64,000 nucleotides of DNA from Niebla homalea (GCA_019925105.1 JAHGAU010000032.1:682001-746000), one strand, 5' to 3'. Positions 39,695 to 52,854 are shown, counted from the stretch's first letter. Numbers and translations: made by a program. The notes: generated by a model from the sequence alone, not told the origin.

Positions 39695-42600
39695 AAAGAT
39701 GGCGACGAACAAAGGGACCCCAGAGGTCCAAAACGATGCGTATATACATAGCTCTAGCGATAGTGAGGGGAGTATATTAAGTGTGATAAGTGGAAATAGC
39801 GTAATAGTTAAGAATAAGGTGGTAAACGGGTAAATAACCTATATTAACAGAAACGGCGATAACGCGTATAGGTAATATAATAATAATAAGCCGGATAATA
39901 CTTAAAATAAATAAGGAAATTAAGGTTAATAAAATATGTATATTAAAGCGCGTAAAATACGTAATAATAATACGGAAATAATAAGTAAATAAGGGGGTAG
40001 GAAAGCCGGTATAATACTAATAACGAAGAATATAAACGGAGGGAAAAGGTAAAAAGACCGTAATAAAAGTATTATTAAGGATATATAAAAAGGAAATAAA
40101 ACTGGTAAAAAGGACGGGACCTTAAAAAACCAAAAGTAAAAAGCGGAGATAATACATTACCCAATAAAGGAAAGTAAAAGGGCGGTAAGGGAGGCGGTAA
40201 AGGCCTTAAAAAGACTCCTTACGGTAAAGTAAAAGGATATTACGTTAAAGATTTAACCGATATTATAGATTAAATTAAAAAACATAAAGGATTTTTATAT
40301 AAAAATAAAAATAAAACTGGGGGAGGCGGAGCATTTATAGGGCTCTTAAGGGGCGGAAGCGAGGATATTAATAAAGGGTAAAGACGGCGGTTTAAGGTTG
40401 GGTATATAAAGCGAAAGTATAAAGGCGGTAACCCCTTAAATAAAAAAGAATTAAACAATAAGGATAATAAAAAGGGTACCCGTGGCAGAAAATAAGGGGA
40501 TAACGGAGGAGAAAACGGCCGTATTAAGGAAAATAAAAATAATAATAATCTACCTATTTAATAACGAAAAAAGGAATACGGTAATAAAAATAAACTTATT
40601 ATAATTAATAAAGGCTTTTAAGGTAATAACGAAAACTATTAATAAAATAAATTATTATAATATATAAACTATAAAATAAAGATATCTTCCTTAATATAAC
40701 GTTTTTAAAGGCAAAAGAAAGCTTAAAGAGGTTTAAGGCTTAAGTTAATAAGAAAAAGTATAAATTAATTAAGGTTTTAAAATAATTATTTATTATTATA
40801 GTAAATAAAATATATTTATTACGTTTTAAGGAAGCCGAAAAAGAAATTATATTAAAAAATATAGAAAAAAAAAATACGGTTTTTTACTTAAAGCTTAAGA
40901 TCGTTAATTATAAACTTCTATCGGTAATAAAAAGACTTAATTCCTTAAAACGCATAAAAAAATACTTTATTATTATATTAAGTATAACGTTAATAAAGAT
41001 ATATAATAACGTCCTAAATAAAGGGATTATTAAAGGGGGATTTTTTAAGATAACTTAACTATAAGATAAGGCGGTTAATATTTATTAATATTTTAAGTAT
41101 TAAAGTTATAAATATATTATTATAAAATACTTTAATATTATAAAGTATATAATTTATATTAAGGGTTATAATACTTATAAGTATATAAAGCTGGTAATTA
41201 AGGGGCTTATAAAGGATATATTTAAATACGCCGTATATAGTAAGGAAAAATACTTAATATAAAATTCCAAATATATAATAAAAATTAAAGAAACTAAACG
41301 TAAGGAAACCCGGATAATTACGAAAATTTAACGGCATAATACGTATAAAATTAATTTAATAACTTAATTAAAAATTGCCTTAAAACGCGAGTTTAATTAA
41401 TTAAATAATAAAAAGTAAATAACGGTAAAAAAGAAAAAGCTCTTTATAATTTTAATTTTAAAAGCTGGCCGTCCTATATTATTAATAATAACCGGGAAAA
41501 TATTAAGCCAGGAAACGTTTAACTTTAATAAGAAGTTTATAACTTAAACGGATATAAAAAAAAAGTTTTTATAAAGGTTAATATATAATATATTAACGTT
41601 TTTAAGAATAATATAATATAACGTCCGTAATAAAAGAATTAAAGCCGTAATATTAATATTTAAATTTAAAGAAATTAAAAACGTTAATATTATAATAATA
41701 TAGAAATTATTATATAGCTTATATATATATTTATTTATTAATTTAAGGAAAAGGTTTTATTTAACCTTTAAGGGGGATAAAATAATTAAAATATGCTTCT
41801 TTATAAATAAACGGCTTAATATAAATAACTAAAATATTACTTATTATAATAAAAACCTTTATATACTCTATATTATAAAAAAAGGGGATTTAAAGGGCGA
41901 CCTTAATATTTATAACGTATATAACCCGCTTCCGGTTAATAAAGAAGGATTTTTTATAATATTATTGCTTAAAAAGGTCTTAATTACTTTAAGTAAATAT
42001 ATATTATTTAAAGACTTTAATTTATATTATTATATATAAAATAAAAAAAGTATATAATAAATTATATTAAATTAAATAACCTATTAATAATTACCGTTTA
42101 AATTAACCTTTTATTATTAATATTATAAGGGATTATTATATAAAAGAATTATAGGTTTAGAATAACGATTAATTTAACTTTTAATACGGAAAAGGTTATT
42201 AATACGGTTATAATATATAAGCTATAAAAGGACTTAAAATATAGTTCAGATTATATACCGATATAAATAACTTTAAATTAAATCGTTAATATAATTATAT
42301 TATTATTAATAAGGAAAGCGTAAAAAACGGTTAAGGAAGTAAAGGTTTATATAAAAACGGAAAAAATAATAATATAGTTTACGGACCTCCTTTAATTAAA
42401 TAATAAAGACCGGATCGACCTTTTTATAAATTTAATAATAAAAGTATTAAATAAAATAATCGATAAGATTATTTTAATAATAAAACTTTCTTAAAGAGTT
42501 AAAACTTATTAAAACGAAAAATATATAATTATAATTATAAAAATAAAAAAATTAATTAAATAAACTTTTAAGTATAAAAATTAAAAAATACTTAATTAAT

Positions 42601-45487
42601 TAAAAGTTATTTAAGAAGAAAAAGAAAGGATTATTAAGAAAATTAAGTAAATATATTTTTAGTTTATAATATATAATTTAACGGTTTTACTTTATAGTAT
42701 TTAAAAGTTAATAAAATATAATAAAAAATAAAATAAGAAATTAAAGTTTATTTTTAAATTCTTACCTTTTAAGAAATCCGATAATATATTAATTAATATC
42801 TTTAACGGTAAAATTAAGGCCTTTAAAAAGTATTTTTCCCCCTTTATTAAAAGTTAATTTAAATAATATTAATAACGTTATATATTCCGACCTTATATTA
42901 ATAAATAAAATAATAATATAAAATATAATAATTAAAGCGATTAATAAATTAAAGAAAAATAAAGCCTTAAGATTAAATAAAATTCTTAATAGATTCTTAA
43001 TAATAATAATTTTATTATTTAAAAAGGTTTTTATTTATTTCTTTTAAGTATATTTCGACGTTAATTATTATTTACGTAAATTTAAAGAAATAAAGAAAAT
43101 TATTTTTAAGAAGTTTATTAAGCCGGATTATTTTAAAATAAAGTCTTATAAATTTATTATATTCTTATATACGTTAAAGAAAGTTTTAAAAACGGTAATA
43201 ATAAGGATCCTTAATAATTATATAAAGAATTACGGACATCTTTTTAATTAATAAATAGACATAAGGAAAAATCGGTTAATAAAAATAGCCCTTAAAGGAT
43301 TAATTAATAGCATATATACGGTATAAGGTTATAGGAAGAAATATATTATAAGTTTTCTTTTTTTTAATATTATAAATACTTTTAATAAAATAAATTATTA
43401 AAAATTATTATATAATTTAAGAAAGAAGGGGATATTATTCTTCTTAATTAAATAAATAAAAAGTTTCTTAAGCGACCGAGCTATATTAATAATTTAAGAT
43501 AAAAGATAAGCTTAATAAAGCCCGTTATAACGGGGATTCTTTAAGGATCATTTATTTCTTTTATATTATTTTTATTCTTTAACGGTTTATTAATTGAAAA
43601 GCTTATTAAATTAAAATAAAAGGTTTAAGTTGGAAGTTTTATTAATAATATTTAATTTTTAATTTATAATACCTTTACGTATATAAATTATTTAGAATTA
43701 AAATAGGCTTATAAAGTTTACCTTTAATAAACGAAAACTTATAAGGCTTAATTTACGTTATATAAGTATAAACTTATTTATATAATTAAAAGCTTAAAAT
43801 TATATAATATAATAATTATAATAAACTTGGGTAGAATTACGGTAAAACCGGATGTTAATATTAAAGTCTTTAATTTTTAAGTAAATAAGAAGCTTAATTA
43901 AAAGGACTATATAAGAAAAATTTAAAAGAAAATAACTTTATAAGAAAAAGGTCTTACTTATTTCGCCGTATTAATATAAGGAATTACGTTATAAAAGGCC
44001 CGGATTATTTATTAAACTATAATAAAGTTAACTATAATATACGTTATAATTATTTAATATATATTTAAAAATACCTTAAAATATAAAAAAGAACTTATTT
44101 AAATATTATAGAAAGTCCAGAATCGGTATTTAAGAGTAATTAATAATACCTATAAAATAACCTTTATCCCGGTATTAAAGTTTAAAGTCTTTATACCGCC
44201 GATCGAGGTTTTATTAAATTAAATAATCGTTTAAATAAAATTAAAGAAATATATATATTTAATTACGATAATAAGAAACGGGCGGATCTATTAGAATTTT
44301 AATAAGCTTAAAATTAAAGGGAATAAATTAAAGATATTTATTTCCCTTCTTATTAAAATAAAGTAAGAATAAGCTAAAAAAAAGGTTAACCTTACCGGTA
44401 TCTTAAAAATTAATTTAAGCGGGTATAAATTCCCGTTAAACGTAAAAAAAACCGAGATTAAAAGGATTTAAAGAATAAAGGTTATAATAATTATTTTATA
44501 GATTATAATAAAGTAAATTAAATATTAACGGAAATATAAAAACTTTATATCTTAAGGTTATTATTATTTAACTTTTAATAATTAAAAAATTATTAATAAA
44601 TATTTTTACCGTTATAATATTATAAGGAAGGATAATAATATATTAATAATTTAATTCCGGACGGATAAAAACGGTTTAATTTACTTCTTATTTATTATAT
44701 ATACCGGGGGTCGAATAAATACCGGATATAAATATAAATAAAAAAAATAAAACATTATATATATCCTTATTTTTTATTTTTTATTTATAAAAATTAAGTT
44801 AAAATTTATCGTAAAAATTAATATTTATAATTATTATTAAATATTATTTATAAAGTAAAGTATTTAAATAATTATTAAGTTTATAATATTTACCGGATTA
44901 TTATTATAATTTAACCTTATTATAAAGATAAATAAGGTTATTAAAGATTTTACGGAAAAAGCCCGTTACCAGTTAAAGAAAAAAAAAAAGGAACGGAAAC
45001 CGGTTATATTAATTATATAAACCAGAAAGTATCTTTTATAACCGTAAGGATATAATAATAAACGCTTATTAAAAATCTTTAAAAAAGTTAATAATAATAA
45101 TAATATAAAAAAGGTATATATTAAATATATAAATATTAATAAAAATATTTAAAAATATTATATAAAATTAAAGTAATATAAATATATAAAAAAGCGGAAG
45201 AATAATAAACTTAAGAATAACTTTTATAAGGATATAATCGTAATATTACGGATTTTCTTAAGGGAATTAAAATATAAAAAGTATATAAATAAATTATTAT
45301 TCTTTAAACGGTTATTAATATCCTTTATTTTAAGGGATAAAGGGTAAAGGCCTAATAAACGCCGGTTTTTACTTTAACGTTATAAGTATCAGGTTTTTGC
45401 GGTTATTAATAAGGCTAAAAGGCCGCGTATTAAGGAACGCCGGAATTAGCTTAACTAGACCCGTAGTATAAATCAATCAATCAATCA
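39695..45487 (+). mobile_element. Full-length LINE copy L6, nested in L5
   Basis: 5,793 bp bounded by ATATCCTTTTTAT at 39682-39694 and 45488-45500. It has the shortest leader in the family (AAAG), then ATG at 39699 and ORF1 start MATNKGTPEVQND, open for about 44 codons before a TAA. It is inserted in ORF1 of L5 in the opposite orientation; L5 sequence resumes at 45501. Reverse transcriptase signatures lie around 42,840-43,690 in mutated form. Nested order is Copia, then L5, then L6. Confidence 0.93.
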
Positions 45488-45862
45488 ATATCCTTTTTAT
45501 TTCCTTTCGCTTCCGTCCGTTAACGCTTTTATTACCGCCTTTTAAGCTTTACGTAACCTCTTTAACTCCCTTAAATTTCTCTTTATATTTACGTAAAAGT
45601 TTTTACTCCCCGTAACCCGATTTATAGTATTAATTAAGTCTTTAACGTAATATCTTTTTATATAATTATAAGGAAACCTTTTAACGTTTTTATTATTTCC
45701 TCCTTTTTTACTTTTCCCCTATATATTTAATAATTACCTCTTTTTATAACTTATTCCTATTTACTTAATATTTCCTTATTTTTACTTAATTTTCTCTTAA
45801 TTTATATATACTTAATAAAACCTTTTACGCCTCCGTTTACTTTTTATTTATCCCCGTATATT

Positions 45863-46284
45863 TACTCCGGGAAGCGGGACGGGATATGTCCCATGGGATA
45901 GGGACGGGATAGGGATGGGATCGGGATGGGACGGGATAAAATAAGGTTTATCCCATCCCGTACTAGTATGGGATGGGACGGGATGGGATAGGGATATGCT
46001 AAGATCCCGCCAAGACCTATTTATAGTATAGAATTTACTATTTATAGTATATAAGCCTTTATATAACTTAAAAACCCCTTTAAAAAAATCCAAAAATTCA
46101 ATACTGGGAGTGAATTATTCACTAAATCCGGTTAACGTACCAAGACTTGGGATCTTGGTATATCCCTATCCCATCCCGCCGGGATAGGGATGGGACGGGA
46201 CGGGATCTACCCCTTATCCCGTCCCACGCGGGATGGGATAAGTGAATCCAAATCCCGTCCCATCCCGTCCCGCTTCCCGGAGTA
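45863..46284. mobile_element. hAT-like MITE with G-rich ends
   Basis: 422 bp with perfect 23-bp inverted termini (45863-45885 and 46262-46284, beginning TACTCCGGGAAGCGGGACGG) and an 8-bp duplication CGTATATT at 45855-45862 and 46285-46292. An 8-bp duplication is characteristic of hAT transposons. Dense GGGA/GGGACGGG motifs fill both subterminal regions, the type of site bound by hAT transposases. Near 45950-45985 a palindrome of TCCCATCCCGTAC and its complement is present. The core (46020-46110) is AT-rich. It has no transposase gene and is inserted in ORF1 of L5. It appears unmutated. Confidence 0.9.
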
Positions 46285-46622
46285 CGTATATTATCCTTAT
46301 CCCCTCCGCCCTTTATTTATTACCCTTAATAATAATACCTTTACGCGTTATATACGTCCTTTTACGCATATCTTATTAATTATAGGCTCTTTATTTAATT
46401 TAAGGTTTTTTTATCTCGTGTTTGTTACGTCGTTTATATAAAATATTATTATTTTTATTAATTTAAGCCGCTTACCTTCCCTCCCTTTTTACTTTTATTA
46501 TTATTCCACTTCCGCTTATTATATTTAAGGTATTATCCTTATTATTACTTAAGCTATGGACGCGTGCATCATTTCTGACCTCTAAGGTCCCGTTGTTCGT
46601 CGCCATTTCATTATTTTAATTT

Positions 46623-49600
46623 ATATAAATCCTTTTTAAGCTTATAATAAAGTTTCTTACCGTCCTTATTAATCTTTTTTATCCTTTTAATTATTCTATA
46701 TATATTTCTTCCTTAATAAGATTATAAAAGAACGTTATTTTAACGTTTATTTACTTTAAATTTTAATTATTAACTACTATAAGGATAAAGAAAACCTTAT
46801 AATTTATAGGTTTTATTAACGAGGTAAACGTTTTATTATAGTTAATACCCTTACGTTATTTAAAATTACGTATTACCCACCGGGTTTTATAGCGAATTAT
46901 GTTATTATTAACTTTATATTTAAGGGTATAAATTTATCGTCCTTATAGTATCGTTACGTTAACGGGGATTTAATTCCGTATAATTAAGACTTAAGTATTG
47001 TTCTTTTTAAAGGAATTATATTTATTATTTTCCGTTAACTTTTAATTTATTTAAATATATTTATTTATTATAGCTTCTTTATAGATTTTAAGCTTAATAA
47101 GTTTTAAAATCGTTTTAAAGAATATTAAAATTAAAAAATATAACGGTTTATCCTTATTATAAGTTAATAAAATTAAGAAAAAGAATAGATTTAATAATAT
47201 ATTATATAGTTTATCCGGAAATATAAAGCCGGGGTTATTTTTAATTAAGTTCTTAATTTATTACTTTTATCCTTAATTATAATTAATTTCTAGGTCTTTA
47301 ACCATTAAGCTTAAGGAATTTAATAAAATTATTTATTAAGTAAAGATTATAGTTAAATATATAAATCGCTTAATAAAAATAAAGTTTATATTAATAATAT
47401 CCGTCTTAATTAAATTATAATTCCTGAACTTCTCCTTTAAATTAAGGTCTTATTAAGGCTTTTTTACCTTTTTAAGCTCTTAAATTCAGTTAATAAACTC
47501 TTTATAATCTAAGTTATTTAATAATATTACCTATCTTTTTTTAATATATACGTTATATACATTCTTTATTATAAAGTCGAACCGTTTTACCCGTAAATTA
47601 ATTACTTTAAAGTATTTATTAATCTTTTTATTAAAACTTATTAAGATATACGGTTTTAATTTATTATTAAGTTTAACCCGATAACCTATAGTTCTTACGT
47701 ATATAATCGACCTTAAGGTTTATATATAGGATATGTCCGGTTTTTTACTATATTAAGCTTAATATAATATTATTTTTTTAAGCCGTATATATAGTATCCG
47801 TATAATTATATAATTTATTATTTAAATTAACTCCGGTTAAAAGTTTTTGAATATACTCTTTATTATTTATATAACTTTAATTTTTTTTATTAATCTCCCG
47901 GTTAATTTTTTTATTAATTAAATTTTATTTAAAGTTTTTACGTATTATTATTTTAAAGATAATCCTATATTATTTTAAGTAATCTAAGAAAACCTTAAAC
48001 ATATATTTACCCCCGCCGTTGGCTTAAAAACGTTTAATTTTTCAATTTAAGGGTTATTTATATTTAACTTTAAACTCCTTAAACCGTTAAACTACGTCTG
48101 ATTTATATATTAATAAATAGATTTTTAATATTATAATTTTATTATTACGGAAAATTATATAATACGTTATTCCGTTATACCCTTAAGGATTAATTATCCT
48201 TAAAAGGTTTATATAAATAAATTTTAACGGGTTTTCTATAGGTTTAAGGTATCTTTTATATAATTAAAAATATAACCGTCCGGTAATATAATATATATAA
48301 TAAATATCTTTAACCTTATTATTATTACGATATTTACGTTTAAGATCTATCTTAATTAATATATCCGTTAATTAAAACAATTTTTAAGCTTTAAGGTAGC
48401 CTATATATATATATTAGGTAAGTATAGTTAAAAATACGTTAAACGCCGTTATAATAAGGGTAAATTTTTATAAATTAACTATAAATAGGCCGTTTTATTT
48501 ACTATAAGTAAACTTTTTCTGACTATATATTACCGTCCGGACCATCCGTATCGTATTAAGTTAAGCATTATAGTTTAAAAATTATATTTTAAATATAAAA
48601 TTAATTAAGTTCACCGGGGAATATACTATATCCGTAAATTTTACTTTAACGGGTTTATTATCCACCTTATATATTATATAAGCAATATTTATACCCTTTA
48701 TATAACTCGTTTTTACCAGCCCGGACCTTAAAAACGAGGATTAATAAAGTTTTAACTCCCTTTAAAAGAATCTTTTCTTATAAAAAATATATTAATTATA
48801 ATTATTATCGAGGATTATTAACTTTTATAATTTTATTAAGGTAGTTAATATTATTATCGTTAATTATTATATATACGTTAATAAGTAAAAGTCGGTTATT
48901 AAAAGGTTTATAAGCGTAATAATCTTTTTAATAATTTTAAACTTCTTAATACGGAACTTTATAGGCTTTTTTTAAAGTAAAAATCCTAGTATTTATCCTT
49001 AATATACTTATTATTACGCCCTTTTTAAGTATAATATTAATAAATAAGCTTTTCCCGGGTCTTATTAAAAGTCCTTTTATTATAACCCTTTAACGTATCC
49101 TTATAAGCTTATATCGAGACGTTTAATTATTAAATAACCGCCCGAGCTTCTTTATTACGGGCCTTTTATATAATATCGTAAAATTTAAAGGTACCCGGGC
49201 TTTATTATATTGCCGTTTAAATAAATACCGAGTATTACGTTTATTACGACTCCTTTAATTTATTTAAGAATATTTAAATAATAAAATAATCCGGGATAAT
49301 TAAGGAGTTATTAATCGCCTTAATCTCGATATAAACTTTTTAATAACGGTTATTATAGTTATTAATTATTATATTTAAGATCTTTTATAAGCTTATAAGC
49401 TCTTATATAAGCTTTATATATAATTTAAACCCTTATAGCTTATATTAATCTTTAAGTCGTTCTTAAATTATATCCGGGCTTTCTATAATATTAATTAAAT
49501 ACTTAATATTAATACCGTAACGGTTCTTTAAAACTATATATGCCTTAAAGGTATTTTTCTCTTTTAACTTTTAAAGGTTATTAATTGTTATTTAGTCTTT

Positions 49601-51000
49601 TATTTATTAACTTTACGATATTTATTATCGTTAATTTATTAATAAAGGGATTAAGCTTAAGGAAAACCCCCTATAGTAAAGTCTTTCTTAATCGTTATTA
49701 TTAATAAAGTATACGGAAGATAATATTAATAAGATATTAATTATATTATAATTATTAATAATACTTAAGTTTAAGTTTAATAACGTTTAATACTTTAAAA
49801 ACTTATTATTTAAGGGTAAAAAGTAACTTATATTAAATAATAATATCTAATTTTTAACGTTTATACCCAGCCTGAAGATAATAGTGTTTAATAGGTCGAT
49901 TAAGGGTTTTTTAAATGCTTTTAAACCGAAATTATTATACGATTTTGGCGTTTACGGTAATAAGTAATCTTTATTTTCGACTTAATCTTTATTAACTGGA
50001 TTAAAACGATCTTCCTTCCTTAAGTTTTTAAGTATAAAGGGGAAAAGGGTGCTTTATATATAACGATATTAATAAATAATAGGGTTTAAATACTATACTT
50101 CATACGGGACTATTATATACTTTAAGGTAATAAGCAATATAAAGCCTTATTAATTAAAGTATTCTTTATTCCGATTAAGTTTAAAACGGAACTTTATAAC
50201 GTACTATAACGCCATATATATACCCTTAAGATTACTACCCCTTTTTACTTAAAGGCTTTTAATCTCTATCATTAAAGCGTTTAAACTTATTTTAATTATC
50301 TTACTTTAACTTAAAGGCTTTTAATCTCTATAATTAAAGCGTTTAAACTTATTTTAATTATCTTACTTTAACTTAAAGGCTTTAATCTCTATAATCCGTA
50401 ATAAGTAAGTTTATCTTAAGTTTAATTATTTATTAAAAAATTCAGTAACTAATTCTTAACCCCCCTTTCTTAAGGATTAATTTTTATTTTAAGAAATTTA
50501 GCCGTTAACTATTTATTCCGTCTCATATTTACTTTTTAAAATTAGATTAAAGCGAATAATTTTAGGTCATAATATACTTAAATCCGAGTAATTTATCTTT
50601 AATTAATCTTAAAAAAACTAAATTTTAATATAATTTCCAAGGCTTTAAACTCAATAAAATTCTATAATATATTTAATATTTATTTAACGTTTTAAATTTC
50701 TTATTTAAACCTTAATTAAGGCTTTACGTATATAAACTAGCTTTAAGGACTTTACGTCTCGGATTTATTAACTCGGCGTCAACTTAACTCTCCGGCATAT
50801 AAACGTTTATGGCACTTAATAAGGCTAAAAAATAACGGTCTATATATTTTCATTAATAAAACGTCCTCCTTCCTTAATTCAGGAATATAGGTAATTAAAT
50901 AGGCTTCTTTATTTATGACCGTAATATTACACGTTTAATTAAATTGATTTTTAATAATATAGTCTACGTATAAGTATCGTTTACGGGTATATTTTGTATT
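46623..51000 (-). pseudogene. Copia gag, integrase and N-terminal RT remnant
   Basis: Minus-strand reading, right to left. Gag/protease sequence occupies roughly 48,600-51,000 and shows no motif I can name. The integrase end is recognised at about 47,710-47,600 by YVRTIGYRVKLNNKLKPYIL, like the Copia K-L-x-P-R-A-x-x-G-Y-L-V-G-Y segment after the integrase core. Reverse transcriptase begins by 46,910 with IIRYKTRWVIRNFK and RKGINYNKTF (family R-Y-K-A-R-x-V-x-x-G-x-x-Q-x-x-G-I-D-Y-x-E-T-F). It is cut at 46622 by L5 and continues at 34601. Confidence 0.85.
50247..50395. repeat. 62-bp tandem repeat, 2.4 units
   Basis: Units start at 50247, 50309 and 50371 with ACTTAAAGGCTTTTAATCTC. Units 1 and 2 differ at one visible base; unit 3 is partial and lacks one T. 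It lies in the 5' leader or gag part of the Copia element. The near-identity implies duplication after most of the RIP, or duplication of an already mutated segment. Confidence 0.85.
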
Positions 51001-51070
51001 ATAAGTTTATTACCGTTTATAAGCTAAATTAAATATTAAAAAAACATTATTTAAGCATTTAAACGCGTAG

Positions 51071-51085
51071 TCCGGGCTTATAACC
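51071..51085 (-). other. Primer-binding site of the Copia element (half-tRNA type)
   Basis: Directly inside the 5' LTR the minus strand reads GGTTATAAGCCCGG. This is GGTTATGAGCCCGG after one G-to-A change, complementary to the anticodon loop CGGGCTCATAACC of initiator tRNA-Met. Copia-type elements commonly prime from a cleaved initiator tRNA-Met half; the match and position support that here. Confidence 0.75.
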
Positions 51086-51247
51086 TATTAAAGTTAAGAA
51101 ATATAAGTTTCTTAATTATTATTATATATAAAGTAAAATTATATGTAAAACTATATACCGCTATCCCACTTAGGCTTAATATGTCCGCCTTATTTAATCT
51201 GATCCGCGTTACGTGATCTCCCAAGTGGCGATCCTGCATATTCAACA
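51086..51247 (-). repeat. 5' LTR of the Copia element
   Basis: Second 162-bp LTR. Its right part (GTGATCTCCCAAGTGGCGATCC to TTCAACA, about 51213-51247) is unmutated, while the left part is RIP-altered. Followed by the duplication CTTTT at 51248-51252. Confidence 0.92.
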
Positions 51248-51252
51248 CTTTT

Positions 51253-52854
51253 TCTTCGCCTTTTTTCATATATAAGTTAGCGGTACTTAAATTAAATATA
51301 AAAACATTATATTAATTTTTTTTCCCTTTAACTTTTAATTAAAAATACTTCCTTAATATTATTCATTAAAAAGGCTTTTTAACTTAATTCTAAAGTATTA
51401 CTTTTAGAAGTTAAGGTTAACCCTTTTAATAGCGCCGTTAAGGAGGGTATAATTTCCTTTTCCTTTTCTTTAAATGGGTTAAAGCCCGTATCTCCTTCCT
51501 TTTTTTTATTTTTTAAATTATTGGATATTATAAGCTCTGGGTTTTATTTTCTTACCCCGGATATAAGGTCGGGAAATAAGGAGTAACTCTTTAACGGAAT
51601 TAACTTTTATAATGGACTTAGACCCCCATATTAAACCAATTTAATTATTAAACGTTAATACCGTTATCTTATTAGTATATTATAATTTACTTATTTATTT
51701 TTTAAGCAGGATAACCTTTTTTTCCGCTATTTTAACGCGGATAATAAGCGCCTTTTTTTGATTTAAAAAACCAATATTTCCTTTTTAACTTTTAAAGTAA
51801 TTTAACGGAGTATATCTTTTATTTAACCGGTAATAATTAATGTTTAATTAATATTTAACTAAAAAACTTTAAAATCTTAAAGGATTTTATTATGCTTCTA
51901 TATATATTAAGCTTATACCTTAATAAACCGTGTATTAATTAATTAATATTTATATATTCATTAAGTTACCCGGGGCTATAATTAATCTAAGAGCTATATA
52001 GATATTAAAGTAATAACGGTCCGACGGTATTAAGGATACTTACGGGAAGGCAACGGGAAGGGTATTATTTATTATAATATTTAGAATAAGGTAAAGGGTT
52101 CCGCCGGCATAAAAGTTTATCTTGTGGGGGGTAAATTGAATAAAATGTTATTATATATATTATTAATATTATATTTATATTTACGTTAATAAAACGTTAT
52201 TATATATATATTATATTATTTAAAAATTAAGGTAAACTTATAGATTTTATTAATAAATAAAAATAAGCAAATTATTAACGTAAATAAAATGTTTACGTAA
52301 TATTAATATTATTTACTATAATAATAATATAAATAACGAGGGTATATAATTATACGCGTATTAACTTATAGATACTTATATAGACTTTTAATATATTATA
52401 TTTATAAAAGTAATTAAAATTATTAAAAAGAAAAAAGAAAAAAGAAAAAGTTTAAAATAAAATAAAGGCCTTATTATAATTACGCGCCGTTTTTACGATA
52501 ATACTTACTTTTATTATAGCGTAATAAATTAATAATAAAGCCTTAAGTAATTATTGATTAATATTATAAAAACTTTTTTTTATTTACTTTTTCTTATTAA
52601 ATTTTATAAAAAGGTTTTAATAAACTTTATATATTACGTTAATTATTTATTAACGTAAAATACCCTTATTATATTATTATTAAATAAATATTATTATATT
52701 TACGTATATACTTAAAGATTCTTTTCTTTTTATTTTTTTCTTATTAAGTTTAATAATAGGTTTTTAATAAGTTTTATATTTAATTAACTTTATATTAGCT
52801 TCTTAAATATATCTTTTTATACCTTAAAAATCAGCGTATAAAAAAAAAGATAAT
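51253..52854. other. RIP-degraded DNA right of the Copia element
   Basis: The continuation of the Copia insertion site (left side 32296-32352). AT-rich with no reading frame; a less mutated patch with GGCAACGGGAAGG lies near 52050 and CTTGTGGGGGGT near 52122. Purine-rich AAAAAAGAAAAAAGAAAAAG lies around 52425. I recognise no gene or element. Confidence 0.5.

Larger units (their letters stand above)
34615..46609 (-). mobile_element. Full-length LINE copy L5 (subfamily B), carrying L6 and a MITE
   Basis: Inserted in the Copia RT gene with a 13-bp duplication ATTATTTTAATTT at 34602-34614 and 46610-46622. The tail is at the left; ATG on the minus strand is at 46606-46604 with a 3-nt leader. Its ORF1 start (GGCGACGAACAACGGGACCTT, then AGAGGTCAGAAATGATGC) matches L7 and differs from L1, L4 and L6, defining subfamily B. 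It is split by L6 (39695-45487) in ORF1, and by the hAT-like MITE (45863-46284). Net length after removing these and their duplications is about 5.76 kb. All frames are destroyed. Confidence 0.9.
32358..51247 (-). mobile_element. Ty1/Copia retrotransposon split by nested insertions
   Basis: One element on the minus strand, stretched to 18.9 kb. It has two 162-bp LTRs (TGTTGAA...TTCAACA ends) at 32358-32519 and 51086-51247, and the 5-bp duplication CTTTT at 32353-32357 and 51248-51252. A primer site lies inside the 5' LTR and a purine tract inside the 3' LTR. Coding order from the right is gag region, integrase, reverse transcriptase, [L5], RT catalytic box, [SINE-like element], RNase H: the Copia order, with integrase before RT. 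Removing the insertions (33665-34409 and 34615-46622) leaves about 6.1 kb, a normal size. All frames are broken by RIP. Confidence 0.93.

Noticed and set aside
45848..46441. Open frames at 45848-46093 (-) and 46190-46441 (+)
   Set aside because: They run across the ends of the hAT-like MITE and into L5; the Pro-rich sequence comes from the GGGA/TCCC arrays.
51078..51269. Minus-strand 63-codon open frame over the Copia 5' LTR
   Set aside because: Lies almost wholly inside the LTR; no similarity to a coding region, start is in the flanking target sequence.
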